Source: Acidimicrobiia bacterium (GTDB lineage Bacteria > Actinomycetota > Acidimicrobiia > IMCC26256 > JAENVU01). Taken from it: a DNA stretch of 9,687 bases. This document shows, piece after piece, positions 1 through 6,913 of the stretch. The translations under genes and the position numbers were made by a program. Position 1 is the stretch's first letter; every line of letters begins with the position of its first letter. The notes under the pieces were generated by a model. That model was not told the origin of the DNA and searched no databases. It saw only the letters and a program-made list of their open reading frames with translations. Location: assembly GCA_025357995.1 (NCBI GenBank), contig JANYLF010000306.1, positions 1-9,687 of the forward strand, read 5' to 3'.

Positions 1-143
1 TCATCGAGACGTTCCAACGCCTCCACGCCGATGGTTCCACCATCATGATGATCACGCACGATCACGCGTTGGCCGACGCCACACCGCGCCAAGTCACGAT
101 GCACGACGGCCACATCGTGACGGAAGCCGCCGCGGCCGTATGA
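1..143 (+). CDS. ABC transporter ATP-binding protein, C-terminal end (partial)
   Basis: This is the last ~46 residues of an ABC ATPase whose 5' part lies outside the window. The reading frame starts at base 3 and ends with TGA at 141-143. It shows a hydrophobic strand (IMMITHD) ending in the H-loop His that senses the ATP gamma-phosphate, then the usual post-H-loop segment with a short D-G-H-I-V turn, as in MacB/LolD-type ATPases (D-G-x-I/V). The stop overlaps the permease start as ATGA (140-143), so the two are almost certainly translationally coupled subunits of one transporter. Walker A and B and the signature motif are not visible. The substrate cannot be told from this fragment. Confidence 0.85.
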   Translation, partial: IETFQRLHADGSTIMMITHDHALADATPRQVTMHDGHIVTEAAAAV

Positions 144-1390
144 GCCCGACCACCCTCGACGAACTCGATCCGCTCCCCGCTTCGGGCCCGGCACCGTCGC
201 CACTGCGCAGTCGTTTGCTGCCTCGAGACGTGTTCGGCGTCGGCACCGTCGGCCTGCGCACGCGCAAACTGCGCACCGCGCTCACCGCGACGGGTATCGC
301 CATCGGAATCGCGGCACTCGTCGCGACGATGGGCATCTCGTCGTCGAGCCGAGCAGATCTCGGAGACAAGCTCGACGCCCTCGGCACGAACCGGCTCGAG
401 GTGCAGGCCGGCACATCGTTCCAACCCGGTTCCACTCCCGCGCTCGGAGACGACTCCGTGGTCATGATCCGGCGGATCTCGCCCGTGCAGTACGCCAGCG
501 GCATCAACACCGTGTCCGCAACGGTGCGCCGCACGCAATACGTGAGCGCGACCGAGACCGGCGGCATCAGCGTGCAGGCCACCGACTCCGACCTCGCGGC
601 CACCCTCGGCGCCAAGGTGCGTGACGGCCGATTCCTCAGCGCGAGCGACCTCAAGCTGCCGGCGATCGTGCTCGGCGCGGGTGCGGCATCCACGCTCGGC
701 ATTACGAACCTGGACCACGACCCGCTCGTGTTCGTGAGTGGCACTTGGTTCACGGTCGTCGGCATCCTCGACTCGGCTCCGCTCTACCCGAACCTCGACA
801 CCGCGGCGTTCATCGGACTGCCCATCGCCGAGCAGCTCTTCAAGACCGCAGTCGCACCATCGAGCGTGTTCGTCGTGACGCAACCGAACCAGATCAACGC
901 CGTCACCGCGGTGCTGCCGAGAACCGCGAATCCGCAGAGCCCGGGCGAAGTCCAGGTCTCCAACCCCTCGGACGTGATCAAGGCCAAGCAGGCCGCGGAC
1001 GACACGCTGACCGCCCTGCTCCTCGGCCTCGGCGGGGTCGCACTGCTCGTCGGCGGCATCGGAATCGCCAACGTGATGGTGATCTCCGTCCTCGAACGCC
1101 GCACCGAGATCGGTGTGCGGCGCGCGCTCGGTGCAACCAAGGGCCACGTGCGGTCGCAGTTCCTCGTCGAGGCAATGTTGCTCTCCGCCCTCGGAGGGAT
1201 CCTCGGAGTACTCCTGGGCGTGGGCATCACCGCGGGGTACGCCGCAATCCAGGGCATCACGTTCTCGATGCCGGTCATCGCCGGAGTGGTCGGACTGGGT
1301 GCGGCAATCGTGGTGGGGGCGATCGCCGGCATCTCGCCCGCCGGCCGCGCCGCGCGGCTCTCCCCGGCCGACGCGATCCGGCCCGCGTAA
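140..1390 (+). CDS. ABC transporter permease, MacB/FtsX type
   Basis: A 416-residue inner-membrane permease with the four-helix MacB/FtsX layout. A cytoplasmic N-terminus precedes TM1 at about residues 45-65 (L-R-T-A-L-T-A-T-G-I). A ~225-residue extracytoplasmic MacB_PCD-like domain follows. Then come TM2 (about 291-316), the conserved cytoplasmic loop with E-R-R-T-E-I-G-V-R-R-A-L-G-A (about 319-332), TM3 (344-371), TM4 (372-394) and the family's terminal P-A-G-R-A-A-R-L-S-P-A-D-A-I-R. That loop couples to the ATPase. The ATG overlaps the stop of the upstream ATPase gene (ATGA), which fixes the start. Family members export peptides, lipoproteins or drugs, or act as mechanotransmitters; the substrate here is unknown. 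Length is normal and no defect is seen. Confidence 0.93.
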   Translation: MSPTTLDELDPLPASGPAPSPLRSRLLPRDVFGVGTVGLRTRKLRTALTATGIAIGIAALVATMGISSSSRADLGDKLDALGTNRLEVQAGTSFQPGSTPALGDDSVVMIRRISPVQYASGINTVSATVRRTQYVSATETGGISVQATDSDLAATLGAKVRDGRFLSASDLKLPAIVLGAGAASTLGITNLDHDPLVFVSGTWFTVVGILDSAPLYPNLDTAAFIGLPIAEQLFKTAVAPSSVFVVTQPNQINAVTAVLPRTANPQSPGEVQVSNPSDVIKAKQAADDTLTALLLGLGGVALLVGGIGIANVMVISVLERRTEIGVRRALGATKGHVRSQFLVEAMLLSALGGILGVLLGVGITAGYAAIQGITFSMPVIAGVVGLGAAIVVGAIAGISPAGRAARLSPADAIRPA

Positions 1391-1434
1391 CCGCGGCTGC
1401 CACTGCATTCTCAGTCGCACCCGGAGTCGATCGG

Positions 1435-3054
1435 TCAGGTCGGGACGACCTGCCAGGGTTCGGACTCGTCGTTGCGCGTGCCCGTATAGGGACAGCCCGC
1501 CCGGTCGACTCCGCCCGTGCTCAAGATGAGGCCAGTGTCGTGATAGGTCGTGGTCGTCGAGCCGATCGTGATCGCGATCGTCGGCACCGACGTATCGACC
1601 GATGTGGTGCAGAGCTTCGGGTCACAGCCATAGCAACCGGCCTTGTGGTGATCGGAGCCGTCGAAGTTCTCGAATCCGGTCTGGGCCAGGATGAGACTGC
1701 TCCCGACCGGGATCGTGTTCGTTCCCCATAGCGCGTAGCGGTAACCGGCGATCGTCACCGTCACCGTGACCCCCGTCAACGGCGCGTCGGTGAGATTGTC
1801 GATCTTGACCGCCGACGTATCCCAACCACCGCTGGAGCTATCGGGGGCTCCGACGAACACCACTCCGGATGAGCCTTGCCACGGGTCGGGTTTCGTCTGC
1901 AAGAGGTGTTTGTGGTGCGTGTCGTAGTACCCCGCGCTCACGCGGATCGGCGAGCCGGTGCTGCCGGGCAACACGGTCACCGGCGCGGTGACCGACCCCA
2001 CCAAACTCGCAGTATCCGTGACGGTCACCGTCACCGTGTAACTCCCCACACTCGAATACGTATGACCAAACGACGCACCCGACTGCGTCACCGGAGCCGA
2101 CCCATCACCAAAGTCGAACTTGTACGACGCGATCGGCGTGCTATCCGTATCCGTCGAAGCCGACGCATTCGCCGACACTCCCGACCCCAACACCACACTC
2201 GCCGGAGTCACCGTCACCCTCGCCACCGGCGCCGCATCCGGCGGAGGGCCGGCGGGACGATAGGCCGTCAGCGCAGCCAGCCAGGTGCCGGTCGACGAGC
2301 CGCCGGCCGCCAGAGCACCCGCGCCCGACGCGAGCTGATATCCGGCATCCAGGTGGTCTTTACCGATCGTGAGCATCGGGAGTGGGATCCAACCGGACGC
2401 CCAGGTCGGTGCGATCCCCGACTCGTTGCCTACTGCGCCGAAGAAGAGGTCACCACCTGAAGCTGCGGTCGCGGTTCCCGAGTTCCAAGTTGTCGCGGTA
2501 CCAGTCGCGGCCGCGCCATTTTCGGCGGTACCGACACCGGCGAACTCGTCGACATTGATGTGGTACGCGGTGGTGCTCGCGAAAGTGAACGCGATCGCGG
2601 AACCAGGTGCCAGCGGAGCGACCGCGATTGCGGAGAACGTGACGAGGCGGTCCTTGGACGAGCCGTCGTTCACGTCACGGTCGATATGGAACGTGTCACC
2701 CGCGGCATCTGTAATCGTGACCGCGCCCGTGAGCGAAGTGGTCGAACCGAACAGCGCGCTCCCGAGCAACGCGTCGCCGACTTGCACACCCGCGGCGCCG
2801 ACCGTCAACGTCGCGGAAGTCACGCGCGTCGACGACGTTCCTGTCGCGCTCGCGACGCGACCGACGTAGGTGATGCCACTCGCAGCCGCCGGCGCCACGT
2901 TGACGACCGACGCGGCCGAGATTCCACTGAATGCGACGATCAACGCAACGGAACCGCGCTGCGCCGACGCGAACAGCCGCGCGCGGCGGGGGCGGGTGTT
3001 CCCGCGCCTCGCCCGGTGTTGCGCGCGCAAACACGAAACGTGCATGGATCCCAT
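1435..3054 (-). CDS. Secreted PKD-domain surface protein with Cys-containing C-terminal domain
   Basis: A 539-residue predicted exported protein. Residues 1-33 are Arg-rich, 35-51 are hydrophobic, and an A-A-A-S-G site near 58 fits signal-peptidase cleavage. Residues ~60-270 form a Gly/Ala/Thr-rich all-beta domain like beta-sandwich modules common in actinobacterial surface proteins. Residues ~275-361 are a PKD domain (F-D-F-G-D-G-S, then G-H-T-Y, then Y-T-V-T-V-T-V-T-D). Residues ~369-535 are a C-terminal domain beginning near a G-Y-Y-D-T-H-H motif, with C474, C477, C482 and C521, which could pair as disulfides outside the cell. I do not recognise this domain by name. No catalytic motif, LPXTG sorting signal or C-terminal anchor is seen. 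The start at 3054 has GAGG 10 nt and GGAG 4 nt upstream; ATG at 3045 is the alternative. Probable role: adhesion or cell-surface structure. The PKD segment has different codon use from the rest. Confidence 0.82.
   Translation of the reverse strand: MGSMHVSCLRAQHRARRGNTRPRRARLFASAQRGSVALIVAFSGISAASVVNVAPAAASGITYVGRVASATGTSSTRVTSATLTVGAAGVQVGDALLGSALFGSTTSLTGAVTITDAAGDTFHIDRDVNDGSSKDRLVTFSAIAVAPLAPGSAIAFTFASTTAYHINVDEFAGVGTAENGAAATGTATTWNSGTATAASGGDLFFGAVGNESGIAPTWASGWIPLPMLTIGKDHLDAGYQLASGAGALAAGGSSTGTWLAALTAYRPAGPPPDAAPVARVTVTPASVVLGSGVSANASASTDTDSTPIASYKFDFGDGSAPVTQSGASFGHTYSSVGSYTVTVTVTDTASLVGSVTAPVTVLPGSTGSPIRVSAGYYDTHHKHLLQTKPDPWQGSSGVVFVGAPDSSSGGWDTSAVKIDNLTDAPLTGVTVTVTIAGYRYALWGTNTIPVGSSLILAQTGFENFDGSDHHKAGCYGCDPKLCTTSVDTSVPTIAITIGSTTTTYHDTGLILSTGGVDRAGCPYTGTRNDESEPWQVVPT
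1436..1452. terminator. Small hairpin between convergent genes (possible terminator)
   Basis: A perfect 7-bp inverted repeat, CAGGTCG / CGACCTG, with a 3-base loop. It lies about 46 bp past the permease stop and overlaps the stop and last codons of the convergent secreted-protein gene. There is no T-tract on either side, so a terminator role is only suggested by position. Nothing else is visible in the 44-bp gap at 1391-1434. Confidence 0.25.
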
Positions 3055-3087
3055 GGTTCTCCAACCTCGCCCGGCGACTTCCGCGTC

Positions 3088-3093
3088 ATTATG
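3088..3093 (-). promoter_or_regulatory. Candidate -10 box upstream of the secreted PKD gene
   Basis: On the minus strand this reads CATAAT, in a locally AT-richer patch about 34 bp before the start codon at 3054. It would give a leader of roughly 25 nt. No convincing -35 element is seen at the usual spacing, so this rests on one hexamer only. Confidence 0.2.
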
Positions 3094-3189
3094 GCAAATC
3101 GACCAAAGGCGTGCTTACGGATGGCCGCGTATGAATTCGACGGCTGCCGCCCGGTCTCATCCCCCACGATCGCGCTGTCCGATTCATAA

Positions 3190-3219
3190 CGTTCGGGCCA
3201 GATTCGCACGACCCGAACG
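3190..3219 (-). terminator. Inverted repeat after the glutamate decarboxylase gene (terminator or operator)
   Basis: A perfect 8-bp inverted repeat, CGTTCGGG (3190-3197) and CCCGAACG (3212-3219), with a 14-base loop. It begins about 26 bp past the decarboxylase stop and is followed on the minus strand by TTATGAATC, a weak U-containing tail. A terminator for gad is the simplest reading. The same position is ~135 bp upstream of the PKD gene start, so a binding site for a regulator is also possible. The rest of 3055-3244 shows nothing else recognisable. Confidence 0.35.
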
Positions 3220-3244
3220 CACACGGGACCGCCGTTCGATCAGA

Positions 3245-4609
3245 TCACGTATGGCTGAAGTGCGAAGCGTCGGCCGAAAGTGGCGCGCCGGCCGCCAGCG
3301 CGGTCACCGACTTTCGCAGGCTCTCGAGGAGCAGGTCGGCCAGATCCGCGGTAAATCCTTCGCGAATCACGAACCGCAGGACCGCGATGTCCTCTGCGCC
3401 CCCGGGCAATGTGTACGCGGGAACCTGCCAGCCGTCGCGACGGAGATGATCGGACACGTCGAACACCGTGAAAGGCGTTCCGTCCTTGCAGCGCACCGCG
3501 AAAACCGGAATCTCCGAACCGTCGGTAATGAGCTCGAACGGTCCGACGGCGGCGACCTGCGACAAGAGCCCCATGGCAACGTCGCGTAACGTCTCCATGA
3601 TCGAGGTGTATCCCTCGCGCCCGAGGCGGATGAAGCTGAAGTACTGACCCACGACCTGGTTGCCGGGTCTCGAGAAGTTCAGTGTGAACGTGGGCATATC
3701 GCCGCCGAGATAGTTCACGTGGAACACGAGCTCTTCCGGCAGGTCGGCCGCATCGCGCCAGACCGCGAATCCGATCCCAGGGTACGTGAGCCCGTACTTG
3801 TGACCCGAGACGTTGATCGACTTCACCCACGGGAGTCGGAAATCCCACTCGAGGTGCGGTTGAAGGAACGGTGCCACGAAGCCACCACTGGCCGCGTCGA
3901 CGTGCATCGGGATCTCGAACCCGCTCCTCGCGTTGTGTAGCGCGAGTGCGTCGTGAATGGCGCCGATCGGTTCGTATTCGCCGGTGAATGTCGTTCCCAG
4001 AATCGCGACGACCCCGATGGTGTTCTCATCCAGCGCGCCGACGACCTGCTCCGGCGTGATCGAGTACCGGCCCGCCGCCATCGGCAGGTACCGAGGCTCG
4101 ACATCCCAGTACTTGCAGAACTTCTCCCACACCACCTGGACGTTCGTGCCGAGGACAAGATTCGGCCGCTATGCGTCTGCTACGCCGACACCGCGACGCG
4201 CGCGCCACCGCCACTTCATCGCGAGGCCGGCAAGCATCACCGCCTCGCTCGACCCGATGGTCGATGCGCCGACCGGTTCGCCCGGTGCGTGAAACAAGTC
4301 GCTCACCATGTTCACGCAGCGCCGCTCCAACTCTGCGGTCTGCGGGTACTCGTCCTTGTCGATCATGTTCTTGTCGAACGACTCGGCCATGAGGCGATCG
4401 GCCTGGGGCTCCATCCAGGTCGTGACGAACGTGGCGAGGTTCAGGCAACTGCTGCCGTCGAGCAACAGTTCGTCGTGGATCAACCGGTACGCGGTGTCAG
4501 CGTCGAGACCGTCGACCGGCATTGCGTCCTTGGGCAACGGGGCCACACTCGGCCGGCCGCTGTACGCAACGCGAATGTTCGGGGCGGGATTCTTCGGTCC
4601 GTCGGCCAT
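3245..4609 (-). pseudogene. gad: Glutamate decarboxylase, interrupted by an in-frame TAG
   Basis: A PLP-dependent enzyme of the GadA/GadB family (glutamate to GABA plus CO2, consuming a proton). Read through the stop, the frame gives ~453 residues against 466 in E. coli GadB, collinear throughout. The N-terminal part has I-D-K-D-E-Y-P-Q, T-I-G-S-S-E-A and M-K-W-R-W-R. The C-terminal part resumes in the same frame with R-P-N-L-V-L-G-T-N-V-Q-V-V-W-E-K. It keeps the PLP-pairing Asp in H-V-D-A-A-S-G-G (~238), the Schiff-base Lys in S-G-H-K-Y-G-L (~271, codon 3797-3799), N-F-S-R-P and a terminal H-x-x-H-T tail. The only defect seen is TAG at 4169-4171 (codon 147), in a variable loop before the conserved P-N-L-V strand. 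Start 4609 is chosen because AGGA lies 9 nt upstream; ATG at 4627 is the alternative. A sequencing error or amber readthrough cannot be excluded. Confidence 0.9.
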
Positions 4610-4618
4610 GTCTGCTCG

Positions 4619-4622
4619 TCCT
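4619..4622 (-). promoter_or_regulatory. Ribosome binding site deciding the gad start
   Basis: AGGA on the minus strand, 9 nt before ATG 4609. It favours this start over the in-frame ATG at 4627, which has only a weak purine run before it. Family alignment also fits: E. coli GadB residues sit about five positions later throughout. Confidence 0.45.
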
Positions 4623-4705
4623 GACATCTCGTCTCGGACGGCGACGGTACCGCAGGCGGGTTCGACTCGGTCGGTGTCGACGGCTGATCGCGCGCTGGCC
4701 ACTGA

Positions 4706-4984
4706 GCGACTTCGCGCGCGCCTGAGTTCGGACGCCGACCTATCCTCGCCGTCGGCAACTCGGGTGGCGACCGTGAGATGTTGGAGTGGGCCTGCGCGGG
4801 CGACGGACCGGGCCTCGCGCTCCTTGTCGATCACGACGACGCCCAGCGCGAGTTTCAGTACGTGAGCGCCGCCGGGACATTCACCGAGACGGAACCAATT
4901 ACCGACGTGGCCCATCGTCTCGGCTGGACGGTGGTGAGCATGGCGATGGACTGGGCGACGATCTTCCCCACTCCATCGCCCTGA
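4706..4984 (+). pseudogene. HAD-superfamily phosphatase, C-terminal remnant
   Basis: The frame is open from 4706 (after TGA 4703-4705) to TGA at 4982-4984. From about 4721 it reads like the end of a HAD-like hydrolase of ~300 residues: G-R-R-P-I-L-A-V-G-N-S-G-G-D-R-E-M-L-E-W, the HAD motif IV region with its acidic Mg-binding residue. It continues with A-L-L-V-D-H-D-D-A-Q-R-E-F, then G-W-T-V-V-S-M-x-x-D-W-A-T-I-F at the C-terminus. The nucleophile Asp motif (D-x-D-x-T), the cap and the motif II/III parts are absent. No other frame of 4610-4705 carries them, and further upstream is the oppositely oriented gad gene. The first in-frame ATG is 4778, inside motif IV, so a short peptide could be made but not an active enzyme. 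Family assignment is from remembered motif patterns. Confidence 0.72.
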
Positions 4985-5022
4985 ACGAGCAGCACGCGCG
5001 GCGATCCGCCAGACTCTCCGCC

Positions 5023-6720
5023 GTGGCGCAACCCGATCCTTCACTGCGATGGGCCCTCCACGTACCGATCGTCGGCTGGCTCCCCCGGTATCAACGCAGC
5101 TGGCTCGGAGCCGACATCATCGCCGGCTTCACGGTCTGGGGCCTCTTGATCCCCGAGATGATCGCGTACGCGAGTCTCGCCGGGCTTCCGCCCCAAGCCG
5201 GGCTCTATACGCTGCTCGCATCGCTCGCGCTCTACGCCATCTTCGGCACCAGCCGCCAGCTCATCGTCGCGGGCACCTCCGCCTCGGCAGTGCTGGTGTA
5301 TGCCGCGGTCTCCGATCTCTCGCCTCACAGCACCTCTGATTACGCGACCTTGGCCGCCGCGATGATCATCACCGCGGGTGTGCTCTTGGCGGTTGCCGGC
5401 CTCCTGAAGCTGGGATTCATCACCGAGTTCCTGTCGCGTCCCGTCATGACCGGCTTCGTGTTCGGCCTCGCGATCTTCGTCTCGGTCAGCCAGCTGCCGA
5501 AGCTCTTCGAGATCGAAAAGGGGCACGGCGACACCGTTCAACAGTTCTTCCACCTCGTCGCGAACCTCGACGACACGAGCCTCACCACGCTCGCGACCGG
5601 TCTCGGCGCGCTGGCAGTCCTGTTCGGCATCGAACGGTTCGCGCCGCGCATTCCCGGCGGCCTTGTCGTCCTCGTGCTCGGCATATCTTTTAGTGCGGTC
5701 CTCGACCTGTCCGGCCACGGTGTTGCCATCATCGGCGACATCACCGCCGGCCTGCCGTCGCCCGGATTTCCGAGTGTTGCGCTCGGCGACCTCTGGGTCC
5801 TCGTCCCTTCCGCGCTCGGGATGGTGCTCGTGATCTACAGCGAAGCGCTCGGGGCCGCCAAGACGTTCGCGGACCAACATGGCTACCGCGTCGACTCCAA
5901 CCAGGAGATGATCGCGCTGGGCCTCGCCAACATCGGTTCCGGGCTGTTCGGTGGGCTCGCCGCCGGCGGCGGCCTTTCCCAGAGTGCCGTCAACGACGGT
6001 GCGGGCGCCCGGACCGAGCTCTCCCCACTCGTCGCCGCCGCCCTCAGCCTGATCACGGTGGTCGCGCTCACGCCGCTCTTCCACGACTTACCCGAGGCAG
6101 TGCTCGCCGCCCTCATCATCCACGCGGTGCACCACCTCATGCGGGTGGCGCAGATGCGGCGGTACTACCGGCTCGACCGCTGGGAGTTCTGGCTCGGAAT
6201 CAGCACGCTGCTCGGCGTCGTCGTGTTCGAGGTGCTCCCCGGCCTCGGGATCGGCGTGGTGCTCTCGCTCGTCCTGCTGATCGGGCGCGCGAGTCGGCCG
6301 AAGGTCTCGATCCTCGGACGCGACCTCGCGCAACCGGGCGCGTATCGAGACATCGAACGGGATCCAGACGCGCAAACTATTGCCGGGATACTCATCGTTC
6401 GTCCCGACGCACAGTTGTTCTACGCGAACGCGCAAGCAGTGCGCGACGCGATCGACACGGCGGCAGCGGCGGAACCCCGCCCGGTGGTCGTCATCGTCGA
6501 TCTCGACGCCAACGACGACCTCGACATCACCAGCGCGGAGCATCTCACCAAGCTCCAGGGTGAACTCGCGGCGAGCGGTATCCAGCTGTGCTTCGCGCAC
6601 GTCCACGACCCGGCGCGAGACATCATGGAAGCGACCGGACTGCTCGAACGCGTCGGCCCCGAGCACTTCTTCGTCAACCTCGATACTGCCGTCAAGTGGG
6701 CGGAGCAGCGACCGAGCTGA
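5023..6720 (+). CDS. SulP (SLC26) family anion transporter with STAS domain
   Basis: About 565 residues, the usual SulP length. The N-terminal membrane domain opens with the family pattern W-L-x-x-Y-x-R-S-W-L-x-x-D-I-I-A-G-F-T-V, then P-E-M-I-A-Y-A-S-L-A-G-L-P-P-Q-A-G-L-Y-T. About 10-12 hydrophobic segments follow to residue ~430. The cytoplasmic STAS domain (~440-560) carries Y-R-D-I-E-R-D-P-D-A, I-L-I-V-R-P-D-A-Q-L-F-Y-A-N-A and a D-L-D-I-T-S-A loop equivalent to the regulated Ser/Thr loop of STAS proteins. SulP proteins move sulfate, bicarbonate or other anions, often coupled to Na+ or H+; the substrate cannot be read from sequence. The frame is open back to 4786, but the extra ~79 residues lack SulP similarity and overlap the HAD remnant, so GTG 5023 is preferred although no clear ribosome site precedes it. 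The gene appears intact. Confidence 0.9.
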   Translation: MAQPDPSLRWALHVPIVGWLPRYQRSWLGADIIAGFTVWGLLIPEMIAYASLAGLPPQAGLYTLLASLALYAIFGTSRQLIVAGTSASAVLVYAAVSDLSPHSTSDYATLAAAMIITAGVLLAVAGLLKLGFITEFLSRPVMTGFVFGLAIFVSVSQLPKLFEIEKGHGDTVQQFFHLVANLDDTSLTTLATGLGALAVLFGIERFAPRIPGGLVVLVLGISFSAVLDLSGHGVAIIGDITAGLPSPGFPSVALGDLWVLVPSALGMVLVIYSEALGAAKTFADQHGYRVDSNQEMIALGLANIGSGLFGGLAAGGGLSQSAVNDGAGARTELSPLVAAALSLITVVALTPLFHDLPEAVLAALIIHAVHHLMRVAQMRRYYRLDRWEFWLGISTLLGVVVFEVLPGLGIGVVLSLVLLIGRASRPKVSILGRDLAQPGAYRDIERDPDAQTIAGILIVRPDAQLFYANAQAVRDAIDTAAAAEPRPVVVIVDLDANDDLDITSAEHLTKLQGELAASGIQLCFAHVHDPARDIMEATGLLERVGPEHFFVNLDTAVKWAEQRPS

Positions 6721-6913
6721 GCTGCGAATCGATCACCGTCTCGGCCGGCGCGCTGCGTTCCCAGATGATCGCGCCGGTACACGCCGTTACCACCCAGCCG
6801 ACGCCGAGCACACCGCACCACGTCATCAGCGTCAGCGCGACACCGATCGGTCCGAAACCTGTCCAACCCTTGAGCAGAGCCGGAAACACGAGCCTCGACG
6901 CGATCGGCAACGT
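6692..6913 (-). pseudogene. C-terminal remnant of a probable YihY/BrkB-like membrane protein
   Basis: Reading leftwards from about 6913, the frame gives ~73 residues: L-V-F-P-A-L-L-K-G-W-T-G, then G-P-I-G-V-A-L-T-L-M-T-W and a second hydrophobic stretch V-L-G-V-G-W-V-V-T-A, ending in W-E-R and a polar tail with TGA at 6692-6694. The two membrane segments joined by G-P-I-G resemble the C-terminal end of actinobacterial YihY/BrkB-family proteins, which have six helices and ~300 residues. The frame stays open to an ATG at 7003, but the extra ~30 residues (acidic and Arg-rich) lie exactly antisense to the methyltransferase remnant and look like accidental coding. The last 29 bp overlap the 3' end of sulP tail to tail. 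The family call is tentative. Confidence 0.5.
6745..6777. terminator. GC-rich inverted repeat after sulP (possible terminator)
   Basis: Perfect 8-bp arms, CCGGCGCG (6745-6752) and CGCGCCGG (6770-6777), with a 17-base loop, beginning 24 bp after the SulP stop. No T-tract follows. It also lies within the antisense membrane-protein remnant, so it may be incidental in this GC-rich DNA. Confidence 0.22.

Noticed and set aside
62..1420. A 452-codon open frame on the minus strand opposite the ABC permease
   Set aside because: Its product is rich in Arg, Asp, Glu and His without any domain, as expected of antisense frames in GC-rich genes; the plus strand has a clear FtsX/MacB protein.
2018..2038. 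Near-palindromic repeat GTGACGGTCACCGTCAC and similar copies near 1754 and 2207
   Set aside because: These are codons for alternating Val-Thr beta-strands (V-T-V-T-V); the symmetry follows from GTG/ACG/GTC/ACC codon use.
3055..3180. Possible c-di-GMP-I riboswitch upstream of the secreted PKD gene
   Set aside because: The minus strand has GCACGCC and a GACGCGGAAGTCGCCGGGC stretch that recall parts of this riboswitch, but the core AGGGCAAACC segment and pairing order are missing. An Infernal scan with the GEMM model would settle it.
3245..4135. Independent gene starting at GTG 4135 for the C-terminal part of glutamate decarboxylase
   Set aside because: The family-conserved sequence continues upstream of this codon in the same frame to the TAG at 4169-4171, so it is one interrupted gene; the C-terminal piece alone lacks the N-terminal part needed for the fold.
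4786..5022. N-terminal extension of SulP to an ATG at 4786
   Set aside because: The extra residues are Arg-rich without SulP similarity, and the same DNA encodes the HAD remnant in another frame.
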